NCBI GenBank assembly: GCA_019925095.2
Contig: CM034392.1
Coordinates: 17,650,387-17,714,386 of the forward strand
Reading direction: 5' to 3'
Length of the DNA: 64,000 nucleotides
Source: Dendrolimus kikuchii
Taxonomy: Eukaryota; Arthropoda; Insecta; Lepidoptera; Lasiocampidae
A program made the translations under genes and the position numbers. Below the pieces are notes generated by a model, which was given only the letters and a program-made list of their open reading frames with translations, was not told the DNA's origin and made no database searches. Every line of letters begins with the position of its first letter. Position 1 is the stretch's first letter. Positions 23,192 to 35,103 of this stretch are shown piece after piece.

Positions 23192-24121
23192 TCATGCTAT
23201 ACTTAGTCTTATTTTCAAAATGTCAGGATAAATATAAGTTTAATTCCTGTATAAATACTAATTGTAAGCTATTTGACTCTTTTACGGTTTGACTTCGTAA
23301 CTAACTGTGCTCATACAAAATCTGAGAGCTGCGGCGTCTTCTAAGTTAATAAAAAGTATCTCATGTTCATTTGACTGATAATTACCCCATTTTTGAAGTT
23401 AGGGATATAAAAAATCATATCTAAGCTTTTGCTAAAAAATAAATAAAAACGCGTTTCAACATAGCCGTCGCATTTTTTATTCGTTTAGAAAGGAAAAAAA
23501 CAAATATGGACGAAGTCACTTTGTTTATTGATTAAATTTTAGTGTTTAATTAGTGTACAAAAAATGTGGTGTTCGAGCCACATCTATACTACCTTGGTCT
23601 CATTAATTTGACATGCAATCAAAAGTATTAACCCTTAAAGATAAAGTCTAATAAACATCGCCACAATTACTCGAAAACTAAGTGACGAACAATTTACGTT
23701 TTGTAATATTTTTTATTTATAAGCTATTTTATTACTTCATTTAGTAATAAAAGAAATTGGGAGTTGGTACACAGGTAGACACTAAAGAACAATGTGATAC
23801 TAATCATCAAATGAAAATTTTAAGGCTCGTCATTCCTAATATTGCTTCCATGATTTTACGAAAATTTCAATGCAGAATATAGAGATGAAAGCTGTATATT
23901 ACTCTCCGTTCGTCCCTAGAGCACATCGGGTTGGCGGGTTTCAGGTAGATGTGTTCCGAAGCGAAACAAATTACCCAGCCACGTCCGACTATAGTACCTC
24001 AATCCTCTAGGGTCCGTAATGAACTTTATTAATGCTAGGACTAGTGTAGGTTCATTTAAAAATAAAACGATCATGTATATACCTGTCCTCTTAGAAAAGA
24101 TTTCGTAATGATTTTATTATA
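23192..24121. other. No gene recognised
   Basis: AT-rich, with a GC-richer patch at 23920-24020 of unknown nature. Confidence 0.5.
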
Positions 24122-24593
24122 TGATATTATTACGAGTTGCAGGGACTCGAATTAAAATGCCGTTGGAATTATTATAGAGTTTATTAGAACTATACAAACA
24201 CGTATAACACAGATACAAATATAACTGAACACAACCAGTCCAAACGTAATGCACGATTCAATAACCCGCGCAAAGTCGGTCACTAAATAAATTACCGAAT
24301 GTACACAAGTCTTGCTCCGCTTGTGGTTATCGCTCGACTGCCTTGTCCATCAAGGCATTGCTTTATACTGCACGGATGCAATATATCTGCTCGGCCGCGT
24401 GACCGATTTTCCTAGAATCACACCTGGCTAATGACTGCCATAAAAGATTACAATACACAATGAGCTGTTTTTCTAATCACAAATTTTAAACACAAAGCAA
24501 ACAAAAGAAGTCCAAATGCCAAAAAGGTAATAAAATGTGTTTCTACAGGGCTGCAGGTGTGAATTTGCCTTTGTCGGCACCTCGGTCGTTACA
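24122..24593 (-). mobile_element. Probable solo LTR, 472 bp
   Basis: On the minus strand it begins TGTAACGACCGAGGTGCC and ends ATATCA. It contains a TATAAA box (CAGTATAAAGC, about 24356-24371) and an AATAAA signal (CTAATAAAC, about 24176-24190) in the order of an LTR. Flanks CATAA / TATAA agree at 4 of 5. No internal retrotransposon region adjoins. Confidence 0.55.
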
Positions 24594-24876
24594 TTATGAC
24601 ATTAAACATTACATTAAAGAGAAAATACGCGCTTGTGAATAACATTAGATAGGAATGTCTTTACTATTTAAAGACAAGTTTACGATTCTTGCTTAAAAAC
24701 AATCTATGTCCTACATTATGTTGTTTATTTTTAGTCAATAGCATATATTTTTGTAAAATAAAACTACATATGTTACTGTACCAAACCTCAGCTTTTAGTA
24801 TGATAATATACAGTTGCACGCCATGTACACCCTATGAAGTAAAATACAAGCAATAGTACCAAGGAACTCCCCTTAA

Positions 24877-25018
24877 TAATATTGGGATCCTCGGTATCGA
24901 CATCACGAACGATGTACAGTTCAGGGGCCATCTTGAAGGCAAGGTAAAACTTGCCTCCAAGAAGCTGGGCGTGCTAAACTACTACTAGAGAAGTTTTACA
25001 AGCGTTCAGGGTTTTAAA
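24877..25018 (+). mobile_element. CR1/Jockey-like LINE fragment (RT C-terminal part)
   Basis: 24877-24976 translates as LGIDITNDVQFRGHLEGK followed by KLASKKLGVL, the conserved block downstream of the RT catalytic core in CR1/Jockey-group elements. The reading frame ends soon afterwards. Confidence 0.7.
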
Positions 25019-25104
25019 TTTATTTATTTTAAATGTTATGAAAATCTAGTCTTAGTCAAAAGCTTGGTGCGTTTGTTTTTTTAATAACAAATACTACGTA
25101 TCCC

Positions 25105-25249
25105 GAAAATCGATTGGGAGTTCACCCTAGTTCCTTGAGCCGCTTCGCTCATGTACGCAACGGTTCTGTAGAACGTTTATCTCGCGTACCGTGGGGATTT
25201 GGAATGAGCTCCCGGCCGAGGTTTTCCCACAGCGCTACGATATGGACAT
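25105..25249 (+). mobile_element. CR1/Jockey-like LINE fragment (ORF2 C-terminus)
   Basis: Translates as LEPLRSCTQRFCRTF, ISRTVGIWNELPAEVFPQ, RYDM, the typical end region of ORF2 in this LINE group. It ends abruptly at 25249, where a SINE of the opposite orientation begins. Together with 24877-25018 it is probably one deleted copy. Confidence 0.7.
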
Positions 25250-25600
25250 TTGCAACACCAAAGGTGCTACAAATGCGCTGCTGCTCTCTTAAGGGAGACT
25301 GGAACCTGGTCACTAATGCCGGAACACAACTCAAGGTTGTTATGGCGACATACTTTAGACCAGGGGTGGTAGCCATCCAGTCGGGCAAATGCCCTACCAC
25401 CTGGCTGTGGGTTGTTTTGTCGCCAAACCTCAGCTTTTAGTATGATAATATACAGTTGCACGCCATGTACACCCTATGAAGTAAAATACAATAATAATGT
25501 AGGAAAAATAATAGAGTAACAATATTATACTACTACTAGAGAAGTTTTACAAGCGTTCAGGGTTTTAAATTGTATTCTTTCTCCGTTCCTGCACGGGTAC
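25250..25600 (-). mobile_element. SINE (LINE-tailed family) with a filler-DNA patch
   Basis: The 3' part begins in acatttgcaacaccaaaggt at 25250 and the core is intact. Between gttgttttgtcgcc and aaattgtattctttctccg the normal 25-30 bp are replaced by about 147 bp copied from 24.8-25.0 kb (see 25423-25571). The LINE-like tail is missing. Confidence 0.7.
25423..25571 (+). other. Templated filler patch copied from 24781-25020
   Basis: 25423-25491 is identical over 69 bp to 24781-24849, and 25529-25571 is identical over 43 bp to 24978-25020. Between them 37 bp (25492-25528) replace the 128 bp found in the source. The patch sits inside a SINE, with the short shared ends CC and AAATT at its borders. 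Confidence 0.7.
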
Positions 25601-28600
25601 GTACGTAAGTAAGTAAGTAAGTCACTGAAAATTTCTAATTTCATAATATTAATTTCTAAAAAAATTCTTTAAGCGATGTTGCGTGGGGTTGTTCTATTTT
25701 GTTTATAAGTATTTTTTCATGCAGAAACCAAATTTAATAAGTCCTGTATTTTTAGATAAAATTTAATCATCCCGAGTACAACGAAATTGTACCAAATAAG
25801 ATTATCGTATAAACCGCGTTTGTCCTTAATTAGTTGAACCATGGTTGAACCAAACACAAGTTTGTGAAATGTAAACTAATCTTTAAGTCCAAATAAGCTT
25901 GTTAAGGTACTATTCGACATAGTTCCTTATTTACTTTATAATGTGCCACGAAAATTTTGTGAAAAGGTTAAGTTTCGTTAACTAAAGCATTTATAAGAGC
26001 AATTATAATTATTATTTTTGAAGTTTCTGGCCTGGTAGTCATGCTTGCGACTTAGTCCGCGTTGGATTCTAAAACCCATCATGATATCGAAAAGGAACAT
26101 CCAAATATTTTATTGATATAATTCAAATATTTCGCAGCCTATTCAACAAATTACAAGTAGACAGACAGATAAAAATTCTAAACTGTCCTTTTCAATTACA
26201 TAACATTCAAATAGGAGCATTATCATAAATTTTTGGCAATTATTTTGAAATCACAGATATACATTTTAATTTTATTTATATATTCATCACTAGGTTTGAC
26301 CTCACCTTGGCATATTTAAATTAAAAAATGTGGCAATTCGTAAAATCACATTTCTCTACATTGTTCAGATTCTATAAACAAACATCATAAGATATGAAAA
26401 TTCCGACGGATTATTAAAATATATCTTTTCAAATTACCACAAAAACTCTATTATATGGTGTCAGTCGAACACTTACAATTTCGTTACGACTAAACAGATT
26501 GTAACTAAGGATTAATATCAAAATAGCTTGCCGTAAAGGACTACAAAACTAAAGAAATCGTCAAATTTTAATTTTATTCTACCAGATGTGTAGTTGTATC
26601 GAAACATAAGTTGCCCCTATTTTATGCGAATAATAAACTTTTTGACGAGTGTAGAGGTGTGTGAAGGATAAAGTGCAGACTCAAGGAGACGCGAAAAATG
26701 GGACAAGCGCCGTCGAGTGCAACCACACACTCAGTAAGGAGCGTTAGCTAATGAGCGCGTTATGTAGAGTTACTTTCAAGTAAGATCATAGTTGTTTACT
26801 TATGTAAAAGAACTAAACTACAATTTTGAAAAGTACCTATAATTCGTTGTAAATTATATAATGTATGCATAAAAGTGCGATTGATTGTTTCTTTTACTAA
26901 TTTAATACCTAGTTAAAATTAGTTTTTAACTAATTATTCGCTTATTTTAGGTAGTCTTGGTACTTCATTACGCGTAGTTTTTACATAATAATCTTTGTAG
27001 ATAGTTTAAATGTCTTAAAAAGTTTTAAAATGAAAATATTATATTGTCTTAATTTTTTCATAATTAACAACAAACCGTACAAAACGGTATTTGTTTATGT
27101 ACGGTTTAAAGCGCGAATTTAGTCTCGTAGGCGTACCGTCACGCCTAACGCAGCCTACGGCGTTTATACATGACCAGAGCTTAAGGCTTACCCTTAAACG
27201 TTATTTTAAAATTTGAATATTCCTGATTACACGACACTAGCTAGATATACGTATCTTAATCGCATATTTAAAACGAAGAACAAGTATAACTAGCGTAATG
27301 TTTCCATTTTATAACAAAAAACTTCAAAACTTCGCATCTAGTTAGTAACATGAGTATCCATAATGAATTCAAATAGTCCGACACTAAAACTGGAGCATCT
27401 GAGGAGAAGTGCGGTTTCCTTCAATAACTTGTACCTCTTTCAGGCAGCTCGTAGTTATCGTAAAACTTGGGTTAACTACTGGCTGTAAATTCGTTTAGTA
27501 CATTATAGTGGTTTAGTAAGCGAAACGTGTGCGTTTCGGGAACTTAGGACAAAATCCATACTTACACATATGTGAAATGTATGAATGTAAGTGTCTGAAC
27601 CGATTTATACAATTTAGTAACATATGGATTACATAAACGATGATATAAAGAGTTGTAGTATGACAAAACGTAGGTGTGCCACAATAGGAGATGATATACT
27701 ATTCAGAAACTAAATGATTGAAAACATATGTAACAAAAGATACAGACATGCCAAGAGATGTCAGATCTCTTAACAAATTTATGTTCTTATAAGATTCTAT
27801 TTTCATATCAGATCTTATATGTACACCGAATATTTTTATTCCAGAAAATGAAGACGTGCAAAAATCATGTCGCCAGATCCGCAAAAAACGTCCTAATATT
27901 GCGTAATACTGTATTAAGAATAAAAATCCCGATATAAACACAAGTAGAAAAATCCCAGACTTCTGAGAATCTTACCTATTGACTTCGATAACCTCGGACC
28001 TCATCCTTAAGGGATTACAGGCAGAATACAATACAAGTTAAGTTTCCCTCATTGTGCTAGTTTATAAATATCTAATACATATTGATGGAAACTAAAATAA
28101 CAAAAAATTTAATGACGTACTAAAAATAAACTAAGTTATAAATAATATTAATGATTAAAGACTAACAAATCCCTGTCAGAGGGGAGCGTGCTTAATTACT
28201 ATGCCACAAAAACAAGACTGAATATTTAGAATTTAATCTAAGGTGTATTTTACATGCGTAGACTGCGATTTTCAACATTTGTTATTTATAAAAAGAATGT
28301 AGCATTTTGTAATCGGTACCCTTGACTAATGGTGAACAAAGGTGGAATGCTGACGTGATTAATATAAAAATATTAAACTTCACTAAACACTAAAGAAAAC
28401 GTGTGCGTCTCGGGATGCCCGACAGAAGTAATAACTCTTAGCCTGCCTACCGCTGCCGTATGCGTGAGAGAAATGGAAGCCAGACAGACTGGCGCCGTAA
28501 CGCGTTACGTAACGAAGCGGTTTACACTCCCATAAGAAGTTAGCACTTCATTATGTAATAATAACTTCTTTAAAGCATTTCATGGTTTATGTCCGACATA

Positions 28601-28888
28601 CTCCGATAATTGCTTCGAAATGACAAAAGAAAATCAATTACATCAAAACCATTGTACAGGTATAACTAGCACAAGGCTCTTTTTAAGATGTCAACTCGAA
28701 ACTAAGTGAAATATTATAGCTACAAAAAATGATCTATTCCAATAAATTAGGAGGCTTTTTGGTTGGTTGGTAAACAGCGAAATCGATATGCTCGATACAC
28801 ACGCTACTCAACGCTTACCGAATGCCTATATGATTCTACGAGCGTTTCTGGAAATTATAATGTCATTAAAAGATAATAAATATAAAAA
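25601..28888. other. Mostly featureless, with one candidate exon
   Basis: Besides the candidate exon at 26698-26733, there is a GC-rich palindromic patch at 27120-27170 and a perfect palindrome gtaacgcgttac near 28497. The frame 27699-27941 (minus) has no motif. Confidence 0.45.
26698..26733 (+). CDS. Candidate micro first exon, N-myristoylation-like start
   Basis: ATG at 26698 in a good context (AAAAATGGG) encodes MGQAPSSATTHS and runs straight into a consensus splice donor (TCA|GTAAGG) at 26733/26734, phase 0. Without splicing the frame stops six codons later. MGxxxS is the consensus for N-terminal myristoylation (Gly2, Ser6). The sequence around 26640-26760 is less AT-rich than its neighbours. 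I do not recognise a gene and see no downstream exon, so this could be chance. Confidence 0.3.
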
Positions 28889-29136
28889 CGGACAAGTGGA
28901 AAAACGAATGGCAACGGATAAGTGGAAAAACGAATGGCAACGGACTTGTGGAAAAACGAATGGTAACGAACAAGTGGCAAAACGAATCGCAAATAAAATA
29001 TTAACTTGAAGTTTTACGGGCAGGTTTTCAAAGTGGACTAGTACTTTAACAATCTGTCTATAAAACTTCAAGTCAAAATTTTGTTGCGATTCGTTTTTCC
29101 ACTTATCCATCGCCATTCGTTTTTCCACTTGTCCGT
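28889..29136. mobile_element. Foldback element built from 26-bp units
   Basis: The left arm has four 26-bp units of the type acaagtggaaaaacgaatgg + caacgg (28891-28994). The right arm has two units inverted (29082-29136). Inner arms acttgaagttttac / ataaaacttcaagt continue the inverted repeat around a spacer of about 30 bp. No transposase. Confidence 0.75.
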
Positions 29137-32100
29137 TGAAGTTCCACTTCTACTGTGTCCCAGCACACATTTCGATTTTTCATAGGTTTACTGCAAATTA
29201 TGATTTGGTTAGGTTAGGTACATTTTAATGAATGCATTTTTTATTTAAACATATTTTATTTAATCAAACAAAAAAACTGAATTCGATCCGGAACCAAAAA
29301 AACATCTATATTCTACTCTAAAATTATGCCGCCTCTCACCACGCGATACACGCGGCCGTAACGCTTTTTTGTGACAGAGAAAATCCTATTACCCCCCGTC
29401 TATATAGAAGTTTCACTTCAAAAATAGGAAATTGAAAATAATATCCTTGAATATATCTAGAGTGTGTGCCAATGCAACGCATATTAGGGCCCTATAAAAT
29501 ATATAATTAACATTATAAAATTTATTTCGCTTAAAAATTACTTCATCTACAAGGTTTTATTACATAATGTTACAACATAGATCACTCCACGAACGTGATC
29601 CAACATCAATACAGAAAACAGATATCGTCATCAGAGATGAAGATAAGGCTAACTTTGTCTTCGCCATTAAATATGTTCAATCTCATGAACGTGTTTAATA
29701 ACTATTAGAACATAGGTTTTTTCATATCAAGTAGCCGATAAAATTCCTGAATATTATGTAATCATGACTATGTTTAGAGGTGTGACAAGCTAAAAGTTTA
29801 GTATTTCAAATGAAACTTCATGTCTTAATCTTCAGTTTCATAAAATTAAAAACAGGTATTTTGAAAATTTTCTACATAATGCTTTATTTAAAAAAATGTG
29901 TGTGTGCAGTTCACACGCAGTAGAAGTGAAATTCAGAGAATATACTCACAGATAATTCTTCTCTAACTTTTATTAATATAAATATAATTCGTTTAGCCTA
30001 CATCTCTCAACATATTACAATTCAAAATAAACTTCTTACGTATCACTTTCAATTTTTCACTGTTTTAGTCAAAAAAGTTTTATTATCAGTTTAACCATCG
30101 GTCTTATTGACTCTCTAATCTGTGCTGCACAATGTAAAATTCGTGCTTCATTCTGTCGCAGGCTTAGTCCTATAGATTTATGTGTTTATCTCTTTTTCGT
30201 TTCGTCGAGTTTCAAATCACAACGATTCTAAAGAAGTTTCACTTCAAAAACTTTTTAATAAACGCTTTGTATTTTTTTTACTCAGAATCTAATTTTTTTT
30301 TCACAAACATTTTTACAGTCAAAGATACACAATGTAACTTTTTTAATGTTTTCAAAGTTTTATAAAAGTGTAATCGATTTCGAACAATATTTTTAGGCAA
30401 AACAATACAACAAAAGAAAACTTAACTTGTTAAGTTGTTTTATAACCATAATCCCTCAAGACTATAAGTGGAATACTGAAAATGAGCCTAGGTTAGCGTT
30501 TTCTATGGTAAGGCAAGGCTTCCTACGTTTCCTTGTCGGATCGCCGCCATACTGATCAGTTGTCCGAGGTAGACACCAATATTCCGATCAAATGAAGATT
30601 CGATGAATCGTTATGATAATTTTTTGGACAAGCTTATGGCCTCAGGATCCCAAGGTCCAAAGGCTCCAATAGCAAACGATACAAACATAACTCTTACTCA
30701 TTTTCTCATAAGTAACAACTATGTCAGGAACGTAATGGAGCTTCCTGAAACTATGAGATATTCGAAATAAAAATAATCTAGAATTAACAATAACATGAAC
30801 TAAAAATGAATAACTAAAACCATTCAGAGTAAAATTCAGATAAATTTCCTCTTTATAGTTCTTAGGCAGCCTAATAGGTACTTGAGAAAACAACGTTAAT
30901 AATTGTTAAGCTATGTTTCCAATAGAGTAGATGACCAATAAATCTACTGAAATACTGTATCTAACTTCAGGTTTGCAAAAAAACATGTATAAATTACCTG
31001 GCAAATTATTAGATTTAATTTTCAGTCTTTTCCACCTACCTGCCTATTCATACTTTGACATTGGCAGAAATGTGCCATTTGCATTGAAGCCAACAGCTTA
31101 AAAAAAACTGAAACACCCGTTATATTCTACAAAACGGTACACCGTTCTTGAATTTGTATTGAGTGTAAAAAGTTATGACGCCATAATTATAAAATATCTT
31201 AATTACCTTATTCTTTAATCATTATTGTTGAAACAGTTATCAAATTACTTATAATATTTATAATGACATTTTAAAACAAAGATGATTGTAAGATTTTTTT
31301 AGGCCTGCTACTTCAAATGCAATCTTTTAACATTTTTTACAATAATTATGTCGTCCTAAATATCCCGATACAGTATATCGTATATCGTTAGCAAGATTAC
31401 TCAGCTATATTTTACCCTACACAAATCCAATGTTAAACAATTTATCATTTCTTAAACATATCGATTTACAAATGTATGCGTAACCATGCAGTGCAATTCG
31501 TCATCCTGCTGGTATCTATGCCTGACTCCACTCAATCCCATTCCCGGGCTCATGTACCATAGAATTATATGACTTATACGTGTAGGAATAAATCTAATTA
31601 TCCAATGGCCGCGTTGGGAGGAAGAGGACAATTTGCTCTGGCCTCAAATCAGTGGGGAAGGCTCTCCTACGCGTAGATCCGACCCACTACACGGCGGTAA
31701 TTTGTTTATGCAACGCATTGGAACTTGCGTTGTGTTCGTGTTACATTGTTGAATGCACCTGCCCAGTGAGAAGCATATTAACTGAACTTTTCAATCTAGT
31801 TCTATATTTTATAATCCATACATGTGTAAATGCGAAAGCCACATTGCTTTATTATCACCATTTTATTACTAAATGGCCAAAAAAAGATGAATTGTATGTG
31901 TAGAAAACAAGTTTGAAGTAGATGAATTTAGGTATGAACATACGTGAAGCAACAATGATGAATGTATGAGCATAATTCCTCAAATTAGTGATAGGAAATT
32001 AAATATAGATATAGAATAAGTAAAAAATGAACATATAAGCGTTATAGTATTTTTACGTTATTCAGATTTTTTTTAAATAAACGAACGCGTAGGAAATCGC

Positions 32101-32599
32101 GAGTAATTGACAGTTCACTATAAAATTATTTATAAAATTACATAATTATTATTATTGTCTCGATAAATAAAACAACTAGGGCACCACATACAAAAGTAAA
32201 CAGCCTGATAAAAATGTGGAAATTATAAATGATCGTCGTAAAAATATTTTTCTACTAAAACATCATTCTTGCCCAAAAATTATCGTACTTCCGATAGCTG
32301 TCATAAAAATGTCTCCCGGAGGTGTATGGAAGTGACAACGGTCTCATTAAAGGAAGTATTAAGTGACACAAAATGAAGACACTCCTGCGATACGTCATCA
32401 TGACGTGACATTCCATGACATACCAAAGGATCGCCGGGTCACTTGGGAGAACCGTGACAGTGAAAATTTGGCTATTAATTTCACTAATTAACAGGGTGGG
32501 ATTAATTTTAAATGCTATATTAAAATTAATAAATTCCTTTTCCTATTAGATAATAAATTAAATTTAACACGCATACTCGCATTAGGTCATCATAATCAT
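29137..32599. other. Long gene-poor stretch
   Basis: No recognisable exon or repeat. 31560-31770 is less AT-rich with an 83-codon frame (31652-31903, plus) of no known family. 32392-32406 holds two facing CRE-type half sites. Confidence 0.5.
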
Positions 32600-32702
32600 C
32601 CTAAAGTTAAATCCCGGTTGCTTTAGAGGCGCCGTTCAAAGTCCTGTGTGGGTTTTCCTAATTTTTCTTCTCTACTTAGCGAGCTTGTCGACACTTATTT
32701 TT
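32600..32702 (-). mobile_element. Degenerate LINE 3' end, same family as 59089-59505
   Basis: Shares ttaaatc(c/t)cggttgc and the tttttcttct(c/-)acttagcgag-type stretch with 59080-59165, in the same order and orientation. Coding is lost. Confidence 0.5.
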
Positions 32703-33054
32703 TTTAACTTATTTAGGGAACGAACAATTACACCACTAAAGAAAATAAACATTAAAGTAAGTTATAATACATATTACTCGGTACAATCTGTGATGTCGCC
32801 AACAACTATATAATATAATAACTCCGTCTGTCTGTCTTTGCACCCATTATCTAGAGAATTAAGAATTTATGTTAACAAAATTTGGCATCAATTTGATCAT
32901 CGACAGATATGTAATTCATCTACCACCTAACTATTTAATATGGATGAGCTACGCATCCGTCGGCAACTCTTCTATTTGTTGTTGTTTTCTCACATCACTA
33001 CGAATTTATCCATTCAAACCAACATGTTTTGGACCCACCTCTTCTAACGAGACG

Positions 33055-33496
33055 TACAGGAGGCAGCATTGCTACTCCTTTGGCAGCGCCCCTGGTGGTA
33101 AACGTCCATAGGCGTCAGGGGCGCTTCTAGGGGCAAGCTAGGGCCCATGACCCGAGCAGCCAAATTAGAGGGCGGCAAATTCAAACTTTGCAGACAAATA
33201 CGCAACTTGGACCATTGAGACGTCTAGTATTTTAAGCAGGTAAATTACTTTCCGTAGGGCACGTAGGCATAGGTTGTAGAGCACAGACGCACGCGTGTCC
33301 AACAGTAGGCATCTGATGCCTGAAATGGTGATGATGATTGAGATAAAAATATTGGCAAGCAGGGGCGGCATGCTTCAGATTGCGCCCCGGCCCTCTAAAA
33401 AATTCAAAATCCGAGACTGATAGGCGTTGGTGACCACTTATTGTCTAATGGGCCATTTGCATGTTTGCCAGCTTTTGGCTGTAAAAAAACCTTTAT
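33055..33496 (+). mobile_element. LINE/SINE 3' tail split by a hAT MITE
   Basis: The left part (33055-33115: gcgcccctggtggtaaacgtcc) and right part (33428-33496: ttggtgaccac...gggccatttgc, then A-run) together make the same 3' tail as 35220-35316, once the MITE at 33116-33419 and one target copy are removed. Confidence 0.65.
33116..33419. mobile_element. hAT-type MITE, 304 bp
   Basis: Starts CAGGGGCGCTTC and ends CCGAGACTG (CAG...CTG termini), flanked by a perfect 8-bp duplication ATAGGCGT (33108-33115, 33420-33427). An 8-bp duplication plus CAG/CTG ends are the mark of hAT elements. It has no transposase. It interrupts an older LINE/SINE tail. Confidence 0.8.
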
Positions 33497-33554
33497 TCCT
33501 GAAATAACTAACCGATTTCCATAAAACATACTCGTACCAGCATGAGAAATACCT

Positions 33555-33745
33555 AATTGCACGACTCTTTTGAAATTTGTCAGGTATGTCACGGACATAA
33601 AGACTGTTGCGGATTCTATAGTTTCTAACACGGCCCTTCCGCGTGACTCAACACATTTTCCACAGCTCACATATTTGTCTTAGTGACAGGCATCTTCTGC
33701 TTATATCCCTCAAATTCAGGACGCACTTCACTGCCATACAAAACG
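33555..33745 (-). mobile_element. Degenerate LINE piece, same family as 59089-59505
   Basis: On the plus strand, matching phrases in the same order as 59220-59440: ggta(t/c)gtca(c/a)ggacat, then cttccgcgtgact, then cactgccatacaaaa. The reading frame is broken. Confidence 0.6.
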
Positions 33746-34829
33746 ACCTAATGATCTAATGACCGATTTGTAAGTGTATTATAATTAAAACTTATTTTAG
33801 TTCTGACTAATGTTCTCAGTAATTATCCAATGTCCAAAAATGAATGACCAGTACAAAATAAAACTAATTTTATCGTAGGCAAGGTAATGAAAGTGTAGCA
33901 AAAGTCGCAAGTGACTATGCATTTAGAACTAAAGTATTCACTTAAGTTTCCCACTTTAACTATATTCTCCCGTGAAAATCCCTCGTTGACTATAATTCAA
34001 GCTAAATTCTATCTTAGCTTCAGAGTAATAAAGAGCATTGACAAGTTTAAATTATGGACGTATATCAGCACTATCGCTAAGCTTATTCAATGCTTGTTTT
34101 GCGCCTGATTGAATTTAGTACGTTAGCTTATTATACGCTTTATTAAATTACTATAAATATTTAGTGTATATTATTATATAGTATGAACTCGTAGTAAGTT
34201 ATTGACGGAGGCATTCGCGTGGAATCGCAATGGTATAGGTGCAAATCTTTACTGGTGAGCATAAACTGTATAAGCAGTTTTAGGCCTAAGCCACTTACCA
34301 CGTAATGACGGTGATTGAAAACAATTTGAGAAAACCTGAACATCTAGATTACTATTGTGTGAAACCCGTCAATCCATCTTTGATAATCTTGTTAGGATAA
34401 TGACCCATAGTTCAAAATATTGAAGCTTATTCCCAGCACTGGGACATTTATCGGCTGCTATAGTTATTGTGTACAGAAGTACAGCTCACTAGAAATTGCT
34501 CTACGAAAATATTGTATATGATGTCAAGGCATTCTTCGATATTTATATAAAGTTTTTATTACAATTAAAACTCTAGTAATATTTTCTTGAAATACTGATT
34601 GTTTATGATACTTCTAAGACATAAACCAGACAGATACTTTATGCTATGTTAATTTGAGCTGCGTGATAATTGATACTAATAAAATGAGAGAAGACTTAAA
34701 ACATACTCAAACACGTAACTCTAAAAAATTCCTCAACGTCCGAAGTTGTAGTTAGGGGCTGACAATGGGGGTAAATCTCTAAGACCAGGAGCGCAGACCA
34801 TAAAGATAGCAACTCACAGAATAACAGCA
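33746..34829. other. No gene recognised
   Basis: AT-rich, incidental frames only. Confidence 0.5.
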
Positions 34830-34837
34830 TATGTATT

Positions 34838-35087
34838 CAGGGCCGTGTACACCCGGGGGTTCACTTCAGGGGGTGCATGACATCCAGGCGCAGAAACCTA
34901 AGGGAGCACAACCGGTTGCCTTATACTATGTACAATTGTACATTTTAAAAATTCGAACATCGATTTTTTTTTAATAATCGCCCGACATGAAGAAAGCGTG
35001 ATGAGGAAGGCATCCTTAAGAAAATAAAAATATTTTTTTTAGTTTTGATAAGTCAATCAATTCTTTGAAATACTTAAGAAGGCCCTG
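34838..35087. mobile_element. hAT-type MITE, 250 bp
   Basis: Terminal inverted repeat CAGGGCC at both ends (starts CAGGGCCGTG, ends AAGGCCCTG), with an 8-bp duplication TATGTATT / TACGTATT (34830-34837, 35088-35095) carrying one mismatch. Confidence 0.75.
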
Positions 35088-35103
35088 TACGTATTGTTTA
35101 TTC

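Noticed and set aside
25114..25461. Host coding frames across 25.1-25.5 kb
   Set aside because: They cross a LINE fragment and an opposite-strand SINE; translations match only these repeats.
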